From positions 192,727,695 to 192,791,694 of the forward strand of contig NC_081415.1 in assembly GCF_030272615.1 (NCBI RefSeq): a stretch of DNA of 64,000 bases, written 5' to 3'. Position numbers and translations under genes: made by a program. Below the pieces are notes generated by a model. It had not been told where the DNA came from. It was given only the letters and a program-made list of their open reading frames with translations, and did no database searches. Source of the stretch: Cryptomeria japonica (lineage: Eukaryota > Streptophyta > Pinopsida > Cupressales > Cupressaceae). Positions 48,611 to 61,219 of this stretch are shown in pieces (positions within the stretch are counted from its first letter, which is position 1; every line of letters starts with the position of its first letter).

Positions 48611-50105
48611 ACAAGAAGAATTTGGTAACAGTTAAAATAAAAGTGAACATTGATAGAACTAATCATCTTGCAGACAAGTTTTGATGTCTTTATATGATAA
48701 AACATTTGTGATTGATACTTTATTATGCAAACCGAACCCTTTTGGTGTGATTGGTAATTTGGCTCTCAATACTTTATTTTATAAGAATTGTAATGAAAAA
48801 TATAAGATTTTATAAGATTTAAGCAATACTTGTTGAGAAATGATAATTAAATAGTTCACACAATTTTAGAATAAGTAAATGTGGTGGATTAAGGCACTTA
48901 TCTCTAGACGATAAGTGTGATGCAACATAGAATCTTAATCAAGTTCAAAAAATAGGCATCTTTCATATGTAATTTATATGAGGTTGTGTGCATGATTATG
49001 GCTTGTTGTAGGTCAATCTAACAACGTTAGATCACTTATGGATAATTTGGATCTATCTTGTAAAGAATCATCTTCTGCTAGTTTGACCTCCTTGATTAGA
49101 CTAGCTTTTCAATCATGAAGATGATAGAAACAATAATATTAGATTTGCAATTAATCTAGATGAGTTTGATGCAATTTAGATTATTTTTAGTGCTCCAAAT
49201 TAGAACATCTTTATAATGGTTCTTCTTTCCAATGCACATAATTTTTCCATTAATGTTTGATTATATTTCAATACACATTGAATTCCTTTAAATACAATTA
49301 CATAGCAATAAATCATACAAAATATGTACCAAGTTGGCTCATGATGAGAATGAAATAGGTAGGAGTCAACAAAAACATAAAATTTAAGGTTCAAATCTAT
49401 GTGGTGTGGGATTTCTCCTACACCACAAGATTAACCTAGAACAAGGAAATGTAACTTTTAATGTGTAAAATGAATGTTTAGATATGGAAGCAAAAATATG
49501 TGTAATAAATATTAAAATGCACGAAAAATGAGTGTAAATTGATAAAGGTGGTGGTTTAGAAAATGAGTCTAACTTTACACAAGAGTGTGTTATTTTTTGA
49601 TATAAGATTGTATCAATTAATTATATCCTAGTTGAGATTTAATATTGTGGAATAAGTTTAAAAAATAATTATTGAATCTTGAAGGGGACACAAGAGAGGG
49701 AGGGGGAAGTGAGGTGTTTTAAGCATCGTGTTTTAATTTGTGTGTCACTCTGTGAGGATTTATAAGAAGATTGTAGGTTTTAACAATAATTTCTATTATT
49801 TAACCCTATCTTTGTAATATTGTGATAAAAACTAGCAATTGCACCTTGGTGTGTAATGGGTACGCTGAAAAGGTGTGGAAGGTCATTTCGAAAAAAAATG
49901 GGACTATTCCTTGGATACATTTCTAGAATACATGAGATCAATTGGTAGGTCATTTAGAAAATCATATTTGTGTAACAAAGGTCTCGATAAAGAAATGATA
50001 GCTTCAAATAAACTATGCATCCTCTTCTAGGGATCAAAATATGATTGAAATAAAACGTCTAATGATGAATATATTTAGACTCCATTAGCAATAATCTTGT
50101 GTTAT
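48611..50105. other. AT-rich spacer
   Basis: No gene or repeat that I can support. The 64-codon ORF at 49200-49394 has no family features. Confidence 0.55.
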
Positions 50106-50111
50106 GTTTTC

Positions 50112-50151
<40 letters not shown>

Positions 50152-50227
50152 GAGAGTGAAATATAAAAAACAAAGAGAGAGAACCTAAGAAAGAGAGGAA
50201 GAGGGAGATTGAGAGATACACAAATTG

Positions 50228-50286
<59 letters not shown>
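50106..50286. repeat. (GA)n microsatellites
   Basis: Pure AG runs at about 50113-50145 and 50233-50286, separated by impure GA-rich sequence. Confidence 0.93.
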
Positions 50287-50288
<2 letters not shown>

Positions 50289-51000
50289 CGAAGATGAGCT
50301 TGATTAATAGTTAAAAAAATGCATTTATAACATTTAACAAAATCCTCTTCAATGATGTTATTTTAGATGACATGCCCTATTATAGGGCTCCTATTTTGAC
50401 ACAATTAAGAAGAAGATAAGCAAAGGTTTTTGAGACCAACTTCATAAATGTTGATTACATTTGCTTGGAATTTTCCAAAGACTTTTCAACAAATCCATTG
50501 TGTGGATATTCTTCAATCATAGAAAGCCACAACAACATATCTTAATAAAAATTTTAAAAACACTTTGCTTCTACATAATTTGATCACTTTAACTAAAATA
50601 AAAATTATTTATCTAATTACAAAATAATATTGAATCAATCTATAATTGCAATGCCTTAAGCCATAGTTAAATCGTCTTTGTGATTCCTTCTCTTCTAGTC
50701 CTCTTTAGGTGCAATTGTTGTACCTTCCATTACATTTATAGTGTGAGTCAAGGCTATAATGAAATGGAAACTTCATTGGAAAGTTTCTAAATTCTTCTAT
50801 TAATATTAAGGATTACACTAGCATACATTTGCACAAATCTACATTGAAATAGATTTCTCAGAAGGCTAATATATTCATATGAAAAAGATGGGTACTTATG
50901 GTTTCAAACTCTAGTCTATGTTATTGTTTCATTCAGTTGTCATTGATGTTTTCAATAAGGACATTCTTCTTCTTCTTGTCCAAGAATGCACAAATTTGTT
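50287..51000. other. AT-rich spacer
   Basis: Nothing recognisable. Confidence 0.5.
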
Positions 51001-51420
51001 TCTAGAGAGATATATAGATGGTCAAATAGAGTGATAGAGGGATATTAATATAGGGACATACATATGGCAGGAAAGGGAGATAAAGATAGAGAAGCAATAC
51101 AAGTAATAGACTGAGAGAGGTATAAAGAGAGAGAGGGAGGGAGAGATAAAGAGGGGGGAGATAGAGAGAGATAGAGATGGTGATGGGGAGGGAGAAATCA
51201 AGTGTGTGTGTGCATGAGCGAGAGGAAGAGATATTGATAGAGACAAAGAAGGAGATAGATATATAAATATATAAAGAGGGATGGGGAGAGATAGAATGAG
51301 ATATAGAGAGATATATAACTTGGGGGAGAGAGAAAGGGGGATAGTGACAAATAGAGGAGGTGATAAATACAAGTAATAGAGAGAGGAAGAGAGAGAGGAG
51401 GGAGAGATAAAAGTTCAAAG
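51001..51420. repeat. GA/GATA-rich polypurine low-complexity tract
   Basis: About 400 bp of degenerate gagagataga sequence. The overlapping S/L/Y-rich minus-strand ORFs (145 and 116 codons) come from the repeat composition and are not genes. Confidence 0.9.
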
Positions 51421-52590
51421 TGTAATTATTGTGTAACAAATCAAATTACAAGTTGTACTACTAATAACTTTTATTGTCATATACAAAATGGACATACTCT
51501 CTTCCTAATTCTTCTAAATTTGTTTAGATGAATTTAAAATAGCATCATAGTTTCATATATATTAGATTGAATTAAATAATATATAATATAAAATAAATAG
51601 GATTATAATATTAAATATATATAAATTAAACATAATTGTAGTATTATTTAGAAAATAAATTTAATAATATACACTATATTAAATATATTCTATGATATAA
51701 TATTTTTAAATATAATGATTCACATTATATAAAATATAAAATTTATATCAAATATTATACACAATAATTAATATTATTATAATATATTTGTGAAATTTGT
51801 ATTAAATAAAAAATATTATATACTGACTATATATTTATATGTAATATTTTTTATTAAATATATTATTTAAAAAGTAAATTAAAATTATATATAGTATATT
51901 TTATATTATATTAAATATTATTAAGATCATAATTAGTTAACACTCAATTAAAATGTGTTCTAATTATTAATTAATTCTTTGAAATTAATGTATAATACTT
52001 ATACTTAATATAATTATGAATTTTTTTAATGGATTAATTAATTTAATAATACAATCCAATTTTATTATCTTATATTGTTTAGAATTAATATAAATAATAT
52101 ATTATACCAAATATGCAAATATTATTTCTATTAATTATATCTTATAATTTATGTATATTTAATAAATATAATTAATTATACTATAAAATAATAAATATAA
52201 TTAAATTATACTATAAAATAATAAATATAATTAAATTATACTATAAAATAATAAATATAATTATAATATAATTTTCATATAAACTAAATATATAATAAAA
52301 TAGTACATAGTATGAAACAAATACACCGCAAAATATTTTTCAAATAAAATTCTTAGAAAAAAAGAATATTCTTAGAATAATATTTTTTATAATTTTTTAA
52401 AATTCCACTTTGGAAACCACATATAAAAACAGGTACGTGGGGAAGAAATTTCTTTAAAGTTATCTTTAAGTCTATAAATTAGTGCAAATTTAAAATAATT
52501 ACACATTTAAATTTAAAATTAAAAAAGAACAAGTATTGCTTCCAATGAATTTAAATCAAATAAAATTAAGCATGTATGAAAATAAAAAGG
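51421..52590. other. extremely AT-rich spacer
   Basis: Dominated by taaatataatt-like words; one 30-bp tandem repeat is listed separately. No gene. Confidence 0.6.
52161..52270. repeat. 30-bp tandem repeat, AT-only
   Basis: Between three and four copies of ataaatataattaaattata plus ctataaaata. Confidence 0.9.
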
Positions 52591-53539
52591 GAAGTTAAAT
52601 ATGTGCGTGGCACACATTCCGTAAAAGGCTACACTCACAAATACAATAATACTTCCTAGCAACGAGTGGGAAAGCGATTAGCTTTCCTCGTCCAATGAAA
52701 ACAAATGGTCTCACGTGTTTTGATGGAAAAGCGATGACAAGATGGAGGAAAAGTGGCAATGGACGCGCTGACAAGACGGGAGGAAGAGCGGTGGTCGATG
52801 ACAAAAACTAACGGTCCATCAGTGAATGAAAATGGACAGTGTAGTGACGGCGATAAAATAAATGGTCACGATTGCTTCAAACACGTGAGCTTTCATGTAC
52901 GTTTTTTTTGCGTCAGAAGGAAGTTAAAGAGTGGTGAAAGGCGTGACAGGAAGGCAGTCCTTTCACGCAACGACAGCGTACGCAAACGATGAAATAGGGA
53001 AATGAACAATCAATGGTGGAAACCTTTCCAATGGTCTTGCTCGTTTTGGCTAACTTTTAGCCATCGATTTTAAAGATTGTGTGGTTCATCTCATATAGGG
53101 AATGCCTTCGGCATAATAAGGGAGTTTTTATCTTTAAAATACTTTGGTAATCTATTTTTAGAGTTTGAAAAAATATTTTACATCACATTAACTTGTCTAG
53201 CCTTTTCAAAAACCTTTTCAATAAACTTTGCATAAAACATGCATATATACACATTTTATAAAACATACATATCAATTTTTTAAATAACAAAAAAAAAGGA
53301 AGAAAAATAAAACCCTAGAATTTTGAAGAGACTTTGTACGTCCGCTGATTGTTTTGATTGAATCAGTTAAGCACCAAATGCTAATGGCATGGGCTACTTT
53401 TTTCACAATTTTTATAGAATACGTTTTGGCCAAAACTATGGTGCCACTTGGCGCCATGTGTCTACCATATAGTTTTGGCCAATTTGACCAAAATTATCTA
53501 GTTGGCTCAAATTGTGATACAAGTTTGTGCTTTTACCCG
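52591..53539. other. intergenic, moderate GC, with a small hairpin
   Basis: The ORF at 52753-52992 (79 codons) has no family features. A short inverted repeat at 53426-53482 (ttggccaaaactatggt / accatatagttttggccaa) frames ggcgcc. Nothing else supported. Confidence 0.5.
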
Positions 53540-54560
53540 ACACATGTGCACCCCTTAGGACCTATTAGGACCACATAAGACCAAATGGTCTCGTAAGGGG
53601 TCTTATGTGGTCCTAAGGAGTCACTCATGTGTTCTAACACATGGGTGACCCCTTAGGACCACACAAGGCCCCTTAGGACCTACTAGGACCACATAAGACC
53701 AAATGGTGTCGCATTGGGTCTTTGTGGTCCTAAGGAGTCACTCATGTGTTCTAACACATGGGTGACCCCTTAGGACCACACAAGGCCCCTTAGGACCTAC
53801 TAGGACCACATAAGACCAAATGGTGTCGCAAGGGGTCTAACACATGGGTGACCCCTTAGGACCACACAAGGCCCCTTACGACACATGTGCACCCCTTAGG
53901 ACCTATTAGGACCACATAAGACCAAATGGTGTCGCAAGGGGTCTTTTGTGGTCCTAAGGGATCACACATATGTTCTAACACATGGGTGACCCCTTAGGAC
54001 CACACAAGGCCCCTTAGGACCTACTAGGACCACATAAGACCAAATGGTGTCGCAAGGGGTCTTATGTGGTCCTAAGGGGTCACGCATGTGTTCTAACACA
54101 TTGGTGACCCCTTAGGACCACACAAGGTCCCTTAGAACCTATCAGGACCACATAAGACTAAATTGTGTCACAAGGGGTGTTGTGTGGTCCTAAGGGGTCA
54201 TGCATGTGTTCTAACACATGAGTGACCCCTTAGGACCACACAGGGCCCCTTACAAAACATGTGCACCCCTTAGGACCACATAAGAGAAAATGGTGTTGAA
54301 AGGGGTCTTATGTGGTCCTAAGGGGTCATGCATGTGTTCTAACACATGGGTGACCCCTTAGGACCACACAAGGCCCCTTACGACACATGTGCACCCCTTA
54401 GGACCTATTAGGACCACATGAGACCAAATGGTGTCGAAAGGGGTCTTGTGTGGTCCTTGGGGGTCATGCATGTGTTCTAACACATGGGTGACCCCTTAGG
54501 ACCACACAAGGCCCCTTACGACACATCTGCATCCCTTAGGACCTATTAGGACCACATAAT
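53540..54560. repeat. satellite-like array S1 of two-hairpin units (about 117-139 bp)
   Basis: About eight to nine units. Each unit has one stem AGGACCACATAAGACC / GGTCTTATGTGGTCCT around aaatggtgtcgcaagg, and a second stem AAGGGGTCA / TGACCCCTT around catgtgttctaacacatg. The spacing between equivalent points is 117 or 118 bp in several units, with shorter and longer ones from indels. The same family is at 26996-27165. Confidence 0.93.
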
Positions 54561-54863
54561 ATGTTGTTTACTACATTTCGTTTGACCTTTCATCTTATCG
54601 TCCCTTTTACAATCATACAACGTTGATCTAGTCCTCTTATTCCCCATTGCAAAAAATATTTAGATCTTCAAAATTTTGTGCTTTGAACCTAAAAACAAAA
54701 ATATGCAAATATACAGATCTTCAAAATTTAGTGCTTTGAACTAAAAAGGTTATATATCTAGTTACTTTTCCTCGGTTCTTAACAAAAAAAAGGTAATTCT
54801 AGTGAAATGTATAAATAATTTTGCATTCTTAAACTTAACCAAATACACAACCAATGAACCAAA
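54561..54863. other. AT-rich spacer
   Basis: Contains a short near-duplicate (gatcttcaaaatttagtgctttgaac, about 54663 and 54717). No gene. Confidence 0.55.
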
Positions 54864-55420
54864 CTAGAAAGGACAATTCTTCTCTTTTGACATCTTAATA
54901 TTTTCCAAGCGCAATTCTCTCAACAGTTCACACAAGTTGAATGATTTATTTTCCATTACAAGCATATGTGTCATGTATACTATAATTGTCAAAGTGGCAC
55001 CTTCCCTATTCCATAAATTGATCTTATAAGAGATGTCATAAGAAACATACCTCACTACATGGGTTATTGATCTTGTCAATGGTTAGAGCACATTGATCAC
55101 CCTTCACGCCGGTTAGGGTTTTCACTTCTTTGTTCTTGATAGACTTTTTAGCCAGAACCTCTCCATTGTCACATAAATCGGTGATCATAGAGATTACCTC
55201 CTTCATGATTGGATAGGGTTTATCCAACATGATGTTGTCTCCCCATACATGGCTAAGGATTATCCTAACAAATTTTGCACTATCAAACCAAGGGACTTTT
55301 GCCCATAGATTCACGCATTTTCTGTCCAAACCCTTTACCCTCTACAATTCAACATCACTCAGACTAGCTTTTGTTGGCTTGATGATGATTGTAACGAATA
55401 ACTACATATGTTGTCATTGA
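54864..55420 (-). pseudogene. fragment resembling the N-terminal part of nested-element ORF2
   Basis: The minus strand reads from about 55380 through VKGLDRKCVNLWAKVPWF, KFVRIILSHVWGDNIMLDK, MKEVISMITDLCDNGE and TLTGVKGDQCALTIDKINNP, with a frame change near 55040. These line up in order with VKFVLSRVHDDFMWLEEQ, TKEIIHLITGYPI and SLTGVESDCRGLKLNNVTD of the protein at 36870-37949. No LTR is visible next to it. Homology is by eye. Confidence 0.65.
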
Positions 55421-56340
55421 TGAAACACATACACACACATATGATCACATTGTCTACCGGTGCGACTTCAAAATTATTTATATTGCAATCGGGTAAGTGC
55501 ACAAAGATGGTGGTCAAAAAGGGGGGTATAAGTGGACACTTTTTTTCTAAAATCAGGTGAACCTAAACTTGGAGGCAAAATTTGATAGTCATCTAGTCAA
55601 GATATGAAGATAATCAAAGAACAAATATTGTAGTACTCTGAATCTATTTTCCAAACTACTAAAATTTTTCAAAATTGGATAAGATTAAGGGGGTCCAATC
55701 CTTCGCACCCGAAAAATAGACCCTAATTTTTTCAAAAAAACATAACATAGTGTCTGACGTGTGCATCAAAAAATTCATATTTAGATTTAGTATTTTGACA
55801 AATCCTTTGGCAAAAAGATATTTAAGATTGAACAATAGAAGATGTGTATTTTTTTCTAATTTTTTGTTGAGTATTTTTTTTTATGATTTTTCTGATAGAG
55901 CACATCCTGAAAAGTAGGTACATGTTCGTGCGTGAAGAATAAGTTGCACTAAAAAAATAAAAAATATAATTTTTTTTATTTTAAATTGTAAAGAATCAAG
56001 TTCACTACAATAATATATAATTTTTTTAAAATTTGGATAATTATATCAAAAGTTATTAAAAAAATGGTGCATGTATGTCTGTGAGAACTATGGAGACACT
56101 TGTAAAAGAAATTCAATAATAATATGTTATTGTTGTTCAAATTTTAAAAAAATCATATGGTTAGAAAGCTCAGAAGATGGGTGAAAATATGGTAGAAATT
56201 TTAGAAATACCCACTTGATGATGTGTAAACCTGATGATGACAAAGTCGAGAAACCAAGTTGATAAAATAAAACATGCCAAAAAGGAGGGAAACGGAGGGA
56301 AATCAAACTTCCAAACCGTAGCTTTGTCATCCAGGCCTAT
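55421..56340. other. AT-rich spacer
   Basis: No gene or repeat that I can support. Confidence 0.55.
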
Positions 56341-56580
56341 TTCCAAGCCTAAATAAACAAAAGCACGTATGGGGTACGTATGGTATAAAAAGCGCGTATG
56401 AGGTACTTATGGTGTAAGAAGCACGTAGGTTCTATCTTAACTATTAAAAGCGCGTACGCGCTATTTTTACTATAAAAAGCATGTATGCGCTATTTTTACT
56501 ACAAATAACGTGTACGCACTATTTGTACTATAAAAAGCGCGTACATGCTATTTTTACTATAAATAGTGCATACGGGCTAA
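56341..56580. repeat. degenerate tandem repeat with GCGTACGC cores (about 35 bp)
   Basis: Roughly seven units of aaaagcgcgtacgcgctatttttactat. The core GCGCGTACGCGC is a near-perfect palindrome in the least diverged unit (about 56449-56462); flanking units have C-to-T and G-to-A type changes. Confidence 0.88.
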
Positions 56581-56619
56581 GCTTGTTTAAATTTTGGGAG
56601 TGTGTATAATATGCTATTG

Positions 56620-56807
56620 TGTATATATATATATAATATGTGTATATACATATAATATATAATTTATATATAATATAAAAAATAAAAAATATATAATATT
56701 TATATACATATATATATGTATATATAATATATTAAATATATACACACATATGTGTGTATGTATGTATATTGTCCCCCTCTCTCCCCCTCTCAAGCGCATA
56801 CAAGGTG

Positions 56808-56865
<58 letters not shown>

Positions 56866-56900
56866 CCCTCTCTCTTCCTCTCCCTCCAATATATCTTCTT
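56620..56900. repeat. AT-rich tract and (TC)n microsatellite
   Basis: A tatata-rich tract at 56620-56760, then a pure CT run at about 56810-56861. ORFs across it are SL- or RE-repeat artefacts. Confidence 0.92.
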
Positions 56901-57049
56901 TTTGTTTGCATATATATAAGGTGATAAGAAGATTGACAAGGTGGTTGATTTTTTTATTTTTTTTAAAGAAGATAGGATATAAAGTAGAACGTTTCAAGAA
57001 AATGAATGTATTGGTTTCTTTGGATCATGTGGATGTATTGGTTGGATAA

Positions 57050-58290
57050 TATTTATGGGTCGTATGGTGTACTAAGGGGTCATATGGTGTATTATGACCC
57101 CTTAGGTGTCGTTATGGGTCATATGGTGTTCTATGATCCCTTAAGACTCCATATGGTGTCGTTATGGGTCATATGGTGTCCTAAAGGGTCATATGGTATT
57201 ATATGACCCCTTAGGATACCATATGATCCCTTACATGTCATTAGAGGTCATATTATTTCCTAAGAGGTCATATGGTGTCCTATGACCCCTTAGGACACCA
57301 TATGACCCCTTAACACACCATACAACCCATAACAACAACATATGGTGTCCTAAAGGGTCATAGGATGCCATATGACCCCTCAGGACACCATACAAACCAT
57401 AACAACACCATATGGTGTCCTAAAGGGTCATTTGGTGTTTTATGACCCCTTAGGACACTATTTGGCATCATTATAGGTCCTATGGTGTGCTAAGGGATCA
57501 TATAGTGTCCTATGACCCCTTAGATGTTGTTAGGGGTCGTATTGTGGTCTAAGGGTCATATAATGTCCTATGACCCATTAGGACACCATATGGTATCGTT
57601 ATGTGTCTTATGTTGTTGTATGACCCTTGGGACACCTTATGACCACTTAGGACACCATATGGTGTCATTAGGGGTCATATGGTGTCTTAAGGGGTCATAT
57701 GGTCTCCTATGACCCCTTAGGACACTATTTGACCCCTTAGGACTCCATATGGTGTCATTATGGGTCGTATGGTGTCCTAAGAGGTCATATAGTGTTTTAT
57801 GACCCCTTAGGACACCATTTGGTGTCATTATGGGTTGTATGGTGTGCTAAGGGGTCATATGGTGTCTTATGACCCCTTAGGACTCCATATGACCTCTTAG
57901 GTGTCATTATGGGTTGTATGGTGTGCTAAGGGGTCATATGGTGTCTTATGATCCCTTAGAACTCCATATGACCTCTTACGTGTCGTTATGGGTCATATGG
58001 TATCCTAACGGGTCATATGGTGTTCTATGATCGCTTAGGACACCATATGATCCCTTAGGACTCCATATGGTGTCGTTATGGGTCGTATGGTGTCCTAAAG
58101 GGTGTTATGGTATTCTATGACCTCTTAGGACACCATATGATCCCTTAGGTGTCATTAGAGGTCATATTGTTTCCTAAGAGGTCATATGGTGTCCGATGAC
58201 CCCTTAGGACACCATATGATCCCTTAAGACACCATACGATGTATAACGACATCATATGGTGTCCTAAGGGGTCATAGGATGCCATATGAC
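57050..58290. repeat. satellite-like array S2 of inverted-repeat units
   Basis: Dense alternation of GGTCATATGGTGTCCTA and TAGGACACCATATGACC, joined by TGACCCCTTAGGACACC, with recurring gtcgttatgggtc. Units are irregular, often about 35-60 bp between repeats of the core, and each can fold on itself. It shares TGACCCCTTAGGAC with S1 but is otherwise distinct. Small ORFs here are repeat artefacts. Confidence 0.92.
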
Positions 58291-58557
58291 CGCTCAATAG
58301 GGAAAACTTTAAGAAACCCCCCCTTGGACAAGGTGTAAAAACCTAGCGAACGTTGTATAATTCCGAAGAAAATTTTAATTTTACTGTCGAATTTTTGCGG
58401 TTTACGGAGAAAAATAATAATCTCCATTGGCGAATTAGCCGTGATCGCTCAAAGTTTGTGAAAAATCCTGGTGAATTATACTATTTTTAAAACCCAAAAA
58501 ATAATTGCATGGGCGAATGGTAATGTTTTCAAAACCAAAAAAATATTTGCATTAGCG
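58291..58557. other. spacer
   Basis: No feature that I can support. Confidence 0.5.
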
Positions 58558-58735
58558 ATTTCAACCTATTTTCAAACCATAAAAATAAAATATTAGCAAT
58601 TTCATGCTATTTTCAAACCATAAAAATAAAATATTGGTGATTTCAAGCTATTTTCAAACCATAAAAATAAAATATTGGTGATTTCAAGCTATTTTCAAAC
58701 CATAAAAATAAAATTTTGGTGATTTTAAGATATTA
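58558..58735. repeat. 41-bp tandem repeat
   Basis: Four units of tttcaaaccataaaaataaa plus atattggtgatttcaagcta, spaced 41 bp apart. Confidence 0.92.
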
Positions 58736-61219
58736 ACTTTAAGTAATTAAAACACGTGGCACATAGTCATCAACTCTCTGCCTCTCACAGTCCTCAACTC
58801 TCTCTATCTCCAACTCGCAAGCTGAAAATGCTAAGCCTTCTTAACCTCGAGATCTAGTGACTGAGGGAAACTGAACTGGCACTTGCCAATTCTCGACCAC
58901 AAATGTTAAGTACTCATCACCACAGCGACTTGGAGATAGTGGTAACTTTAACCCTTGTCGCATACTCGCCAACATAAAACTATTTATCTCAGACCAACTT
59001 GAGACCTCATGACCAAAGCAATTTCACTAACAATCTCCAGCTCGGTAACATAAAACGCTAACACCCAAAAAGCTAGAGACCTCACGATGTAAACCCAAAC
59101 CAACTTGTCGTCCACTCGCGGCTTGATCACGTCTTCAGACATTTTACCTCGTGAGCTGGCGATAACCATAAAACTTAACCACAAACTATTTGGTCGCTAG
59201 CTCACAACCTAAATTTTTTAAGGCTTGGATGCTGACTCGTTCATGAGGGACTAGTTTGAAGGTTTCTCTTGAGTCAAGGTTGATTAGACAAGCAAGGACG
59301 ACGGTTTTAGAGGCATAAAAGGATTTGATAGCTTCTGAGTTAGAGATGGGAGATCACGGATTTCTCTGAGAAATAAGAGCTCAGGTTGCTTGCTGTCAGG
59401 TATTTTGAAGCAGAATTTGTCCAATCAAGGAGGAATAAAATCAGAACAAAATCATTCACAATAGATGAGCCTTAGCAGGATGCAGTGGATTTGATAGGCA
59501 TGATGATGACTTCTAGGAATCTAGAGTCTGCAGTCATGTTGAAAACCACCAAAATGATAATTTTTCTCATGAATGCAGAATGAGCATCACCAAATGAAGT
59601 GTGAAAATGTTATAAATACAATGGAGTGGTGACTTAATTGGTAGAAGAGAAAATAAACCTTTTTCATTTTCTGAGAGTGGTTTTTTTCCTCAGAAAGGAA
59701 GATGATGTTTGAGCAGGATCGTGCATGGAGTTGTACTTTTTGTGTGCTCTGTGATACCGGATGGGTGTTTTTTTGTTTTCTTCTGTGTGAGTTTGTTTAT
59801 TGTCAGAGGGGTTGTGAAAGTGAGAAGGATTGCCAAAGGGGGTGTTAAAGCCTTTTTTGTCAAGAAGGGTGAAGCATGGCACATCCTCTGCTTCTACTCT
59901 GCCATAGGATGGCAAGGGGTTTGAAGAAGGAACCCACAGAGGAATGAAAGAAGGATTTGTTTGGGTGGGGAGTGGCAGCCAGTCATCTTTGTGACGACAT
60001 GGAAGTTGCAACCCCCCCCCCAACATATTACATTTACCCTAAAGCTCATGTTTCCACTTTCCCTGATCATGGGCATGAAGGCTCAAGTTCCTCTTTCCAT
60101 TTTCTCTATTCCTGGGCATGAAGGCTCAAGTTCCTCTTTCCATTTTCTCTGTTCCTGGGCATGAAGGCTTCCTCCTCTATTTGGAAATGATCTATTGGAC
60201 TTGGATAGAACGTAACATCTCACATTCCATCCGAAATGAAGGCATCAGGGTGATAATGGCATGGCTCAAGTAGTTTTGCAAGTTGTATAGTCATTGGGGT
60301 TCCTTTTCTGGTTCTAGTAGTGATTATAGACTCTAGGTGAAGGGAGAAAGTTGTATATTGTATAGTCATTTATAGAGCAAATGAAAAGCATTTAGTGTCA
60401 AGCTTTGTTTGTGCAAGTTCTTGAAGGAGTTATATATAAATTTATTTTGTGTATAATTCTATCTCTTTCGAATGATCAAAATCATGAGATTTAATTTTTT
60501 TCATTTGTTGCATTGTTATGATGTATGTAATTTTTCATTTAATGCTTCCCAATCCTATTATGCCTAGGAATGCAAAATTTCTATTAGTCTAGAATCATAT
60601 TAAATAATTAAGGATTCACCTCATTGTAATTGGTGGGCGGATTATAGACAGTCATAGAACACCTCCATATATATTACATAAACATCAATAGCATATAAAA
60701 TCATAAGAGTATTAAGAATGAAAGTATTAAACACCACAATAGATTATTAGATAGGAATACAATTATACAACTTAATTAGTAAAACATCAAGACAATAGAC
60801 CAGTGCCTTATCCTAGGGCATAGAGTCACTTACAATTCAAGACAACCTGATAATAAAATTCAATAAGATTCATTTGCAGATAAATAGGAATGAAATTATG
60901 AATAATGCCATTACATACTGTTACACAACCCATATTCATATGTAAACTGAAAAACCCTTGACCATTCAATTCATAGTGAAAACATAAATTCAACACAAAG
61001 ACAATTATGTGAAGATCGCATTGCTCAAACTGCAAATGATATTGATATTATATTCATAATGATATCAGAAAGTAAATTCACAAATCGATTCAACTATGCA
61101 CTTATCAAATTCTTGAATAGTTGAGCTATTATAACTATATTAATATAAGATTTTTCAACTTCAACATCATTGATCAATAAAAGTGGCAACCTCAACCTAA
61201 GGATTCAACAAGCTTAGGA
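58736..61219. other. intergenic, one short tandem repeat
   Basis: No supported gene. ORFs at 59664-60026 (minus, 120 codons) and 59709-59924 (plus) overlap each other and have no family features. A 43-bp repeat is listed at 60068-60170. The last kilobase is AT-rich and may hold the 3' flank of the decayed element to the right, but I could not find an LTR. Confidence 0.5.
60068..60170. repeat. 43-bp tandem repeat, about 2.4 copies
   Basis: gggcatgaaggctcaagttc units start at 60071, 60114 and 60157. Confidence 0.9.

Noticed and set aside
51002-51439. 145- and 116-codon minus-strand ORFs
   Set aside because: Products of GA-rich low complexity (S/L/Y repeats); overlapping frames both open.
52753-52992. 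79-codon plus-strand ORF in a moderate-GC patch
   Set aside because: Basic, low-information sequence without motifs or splice context.
53426-53482. Small inverted repeat as a MITE
   Set aside because: Only about 57 bp, with no target duplication seen; recorded within the spacer entry instead.
53540-58290. CRISPR-like array
   Set aside because: Units are contiguous inverted-repeat satellites with no unique spacers, and the window is eukaryotic.
59664-60026. 120-codon minus-strand ORF
   Set aside because: Overlaps an opposite-strand ORF and a poly-C run; no domain or neighbour support.
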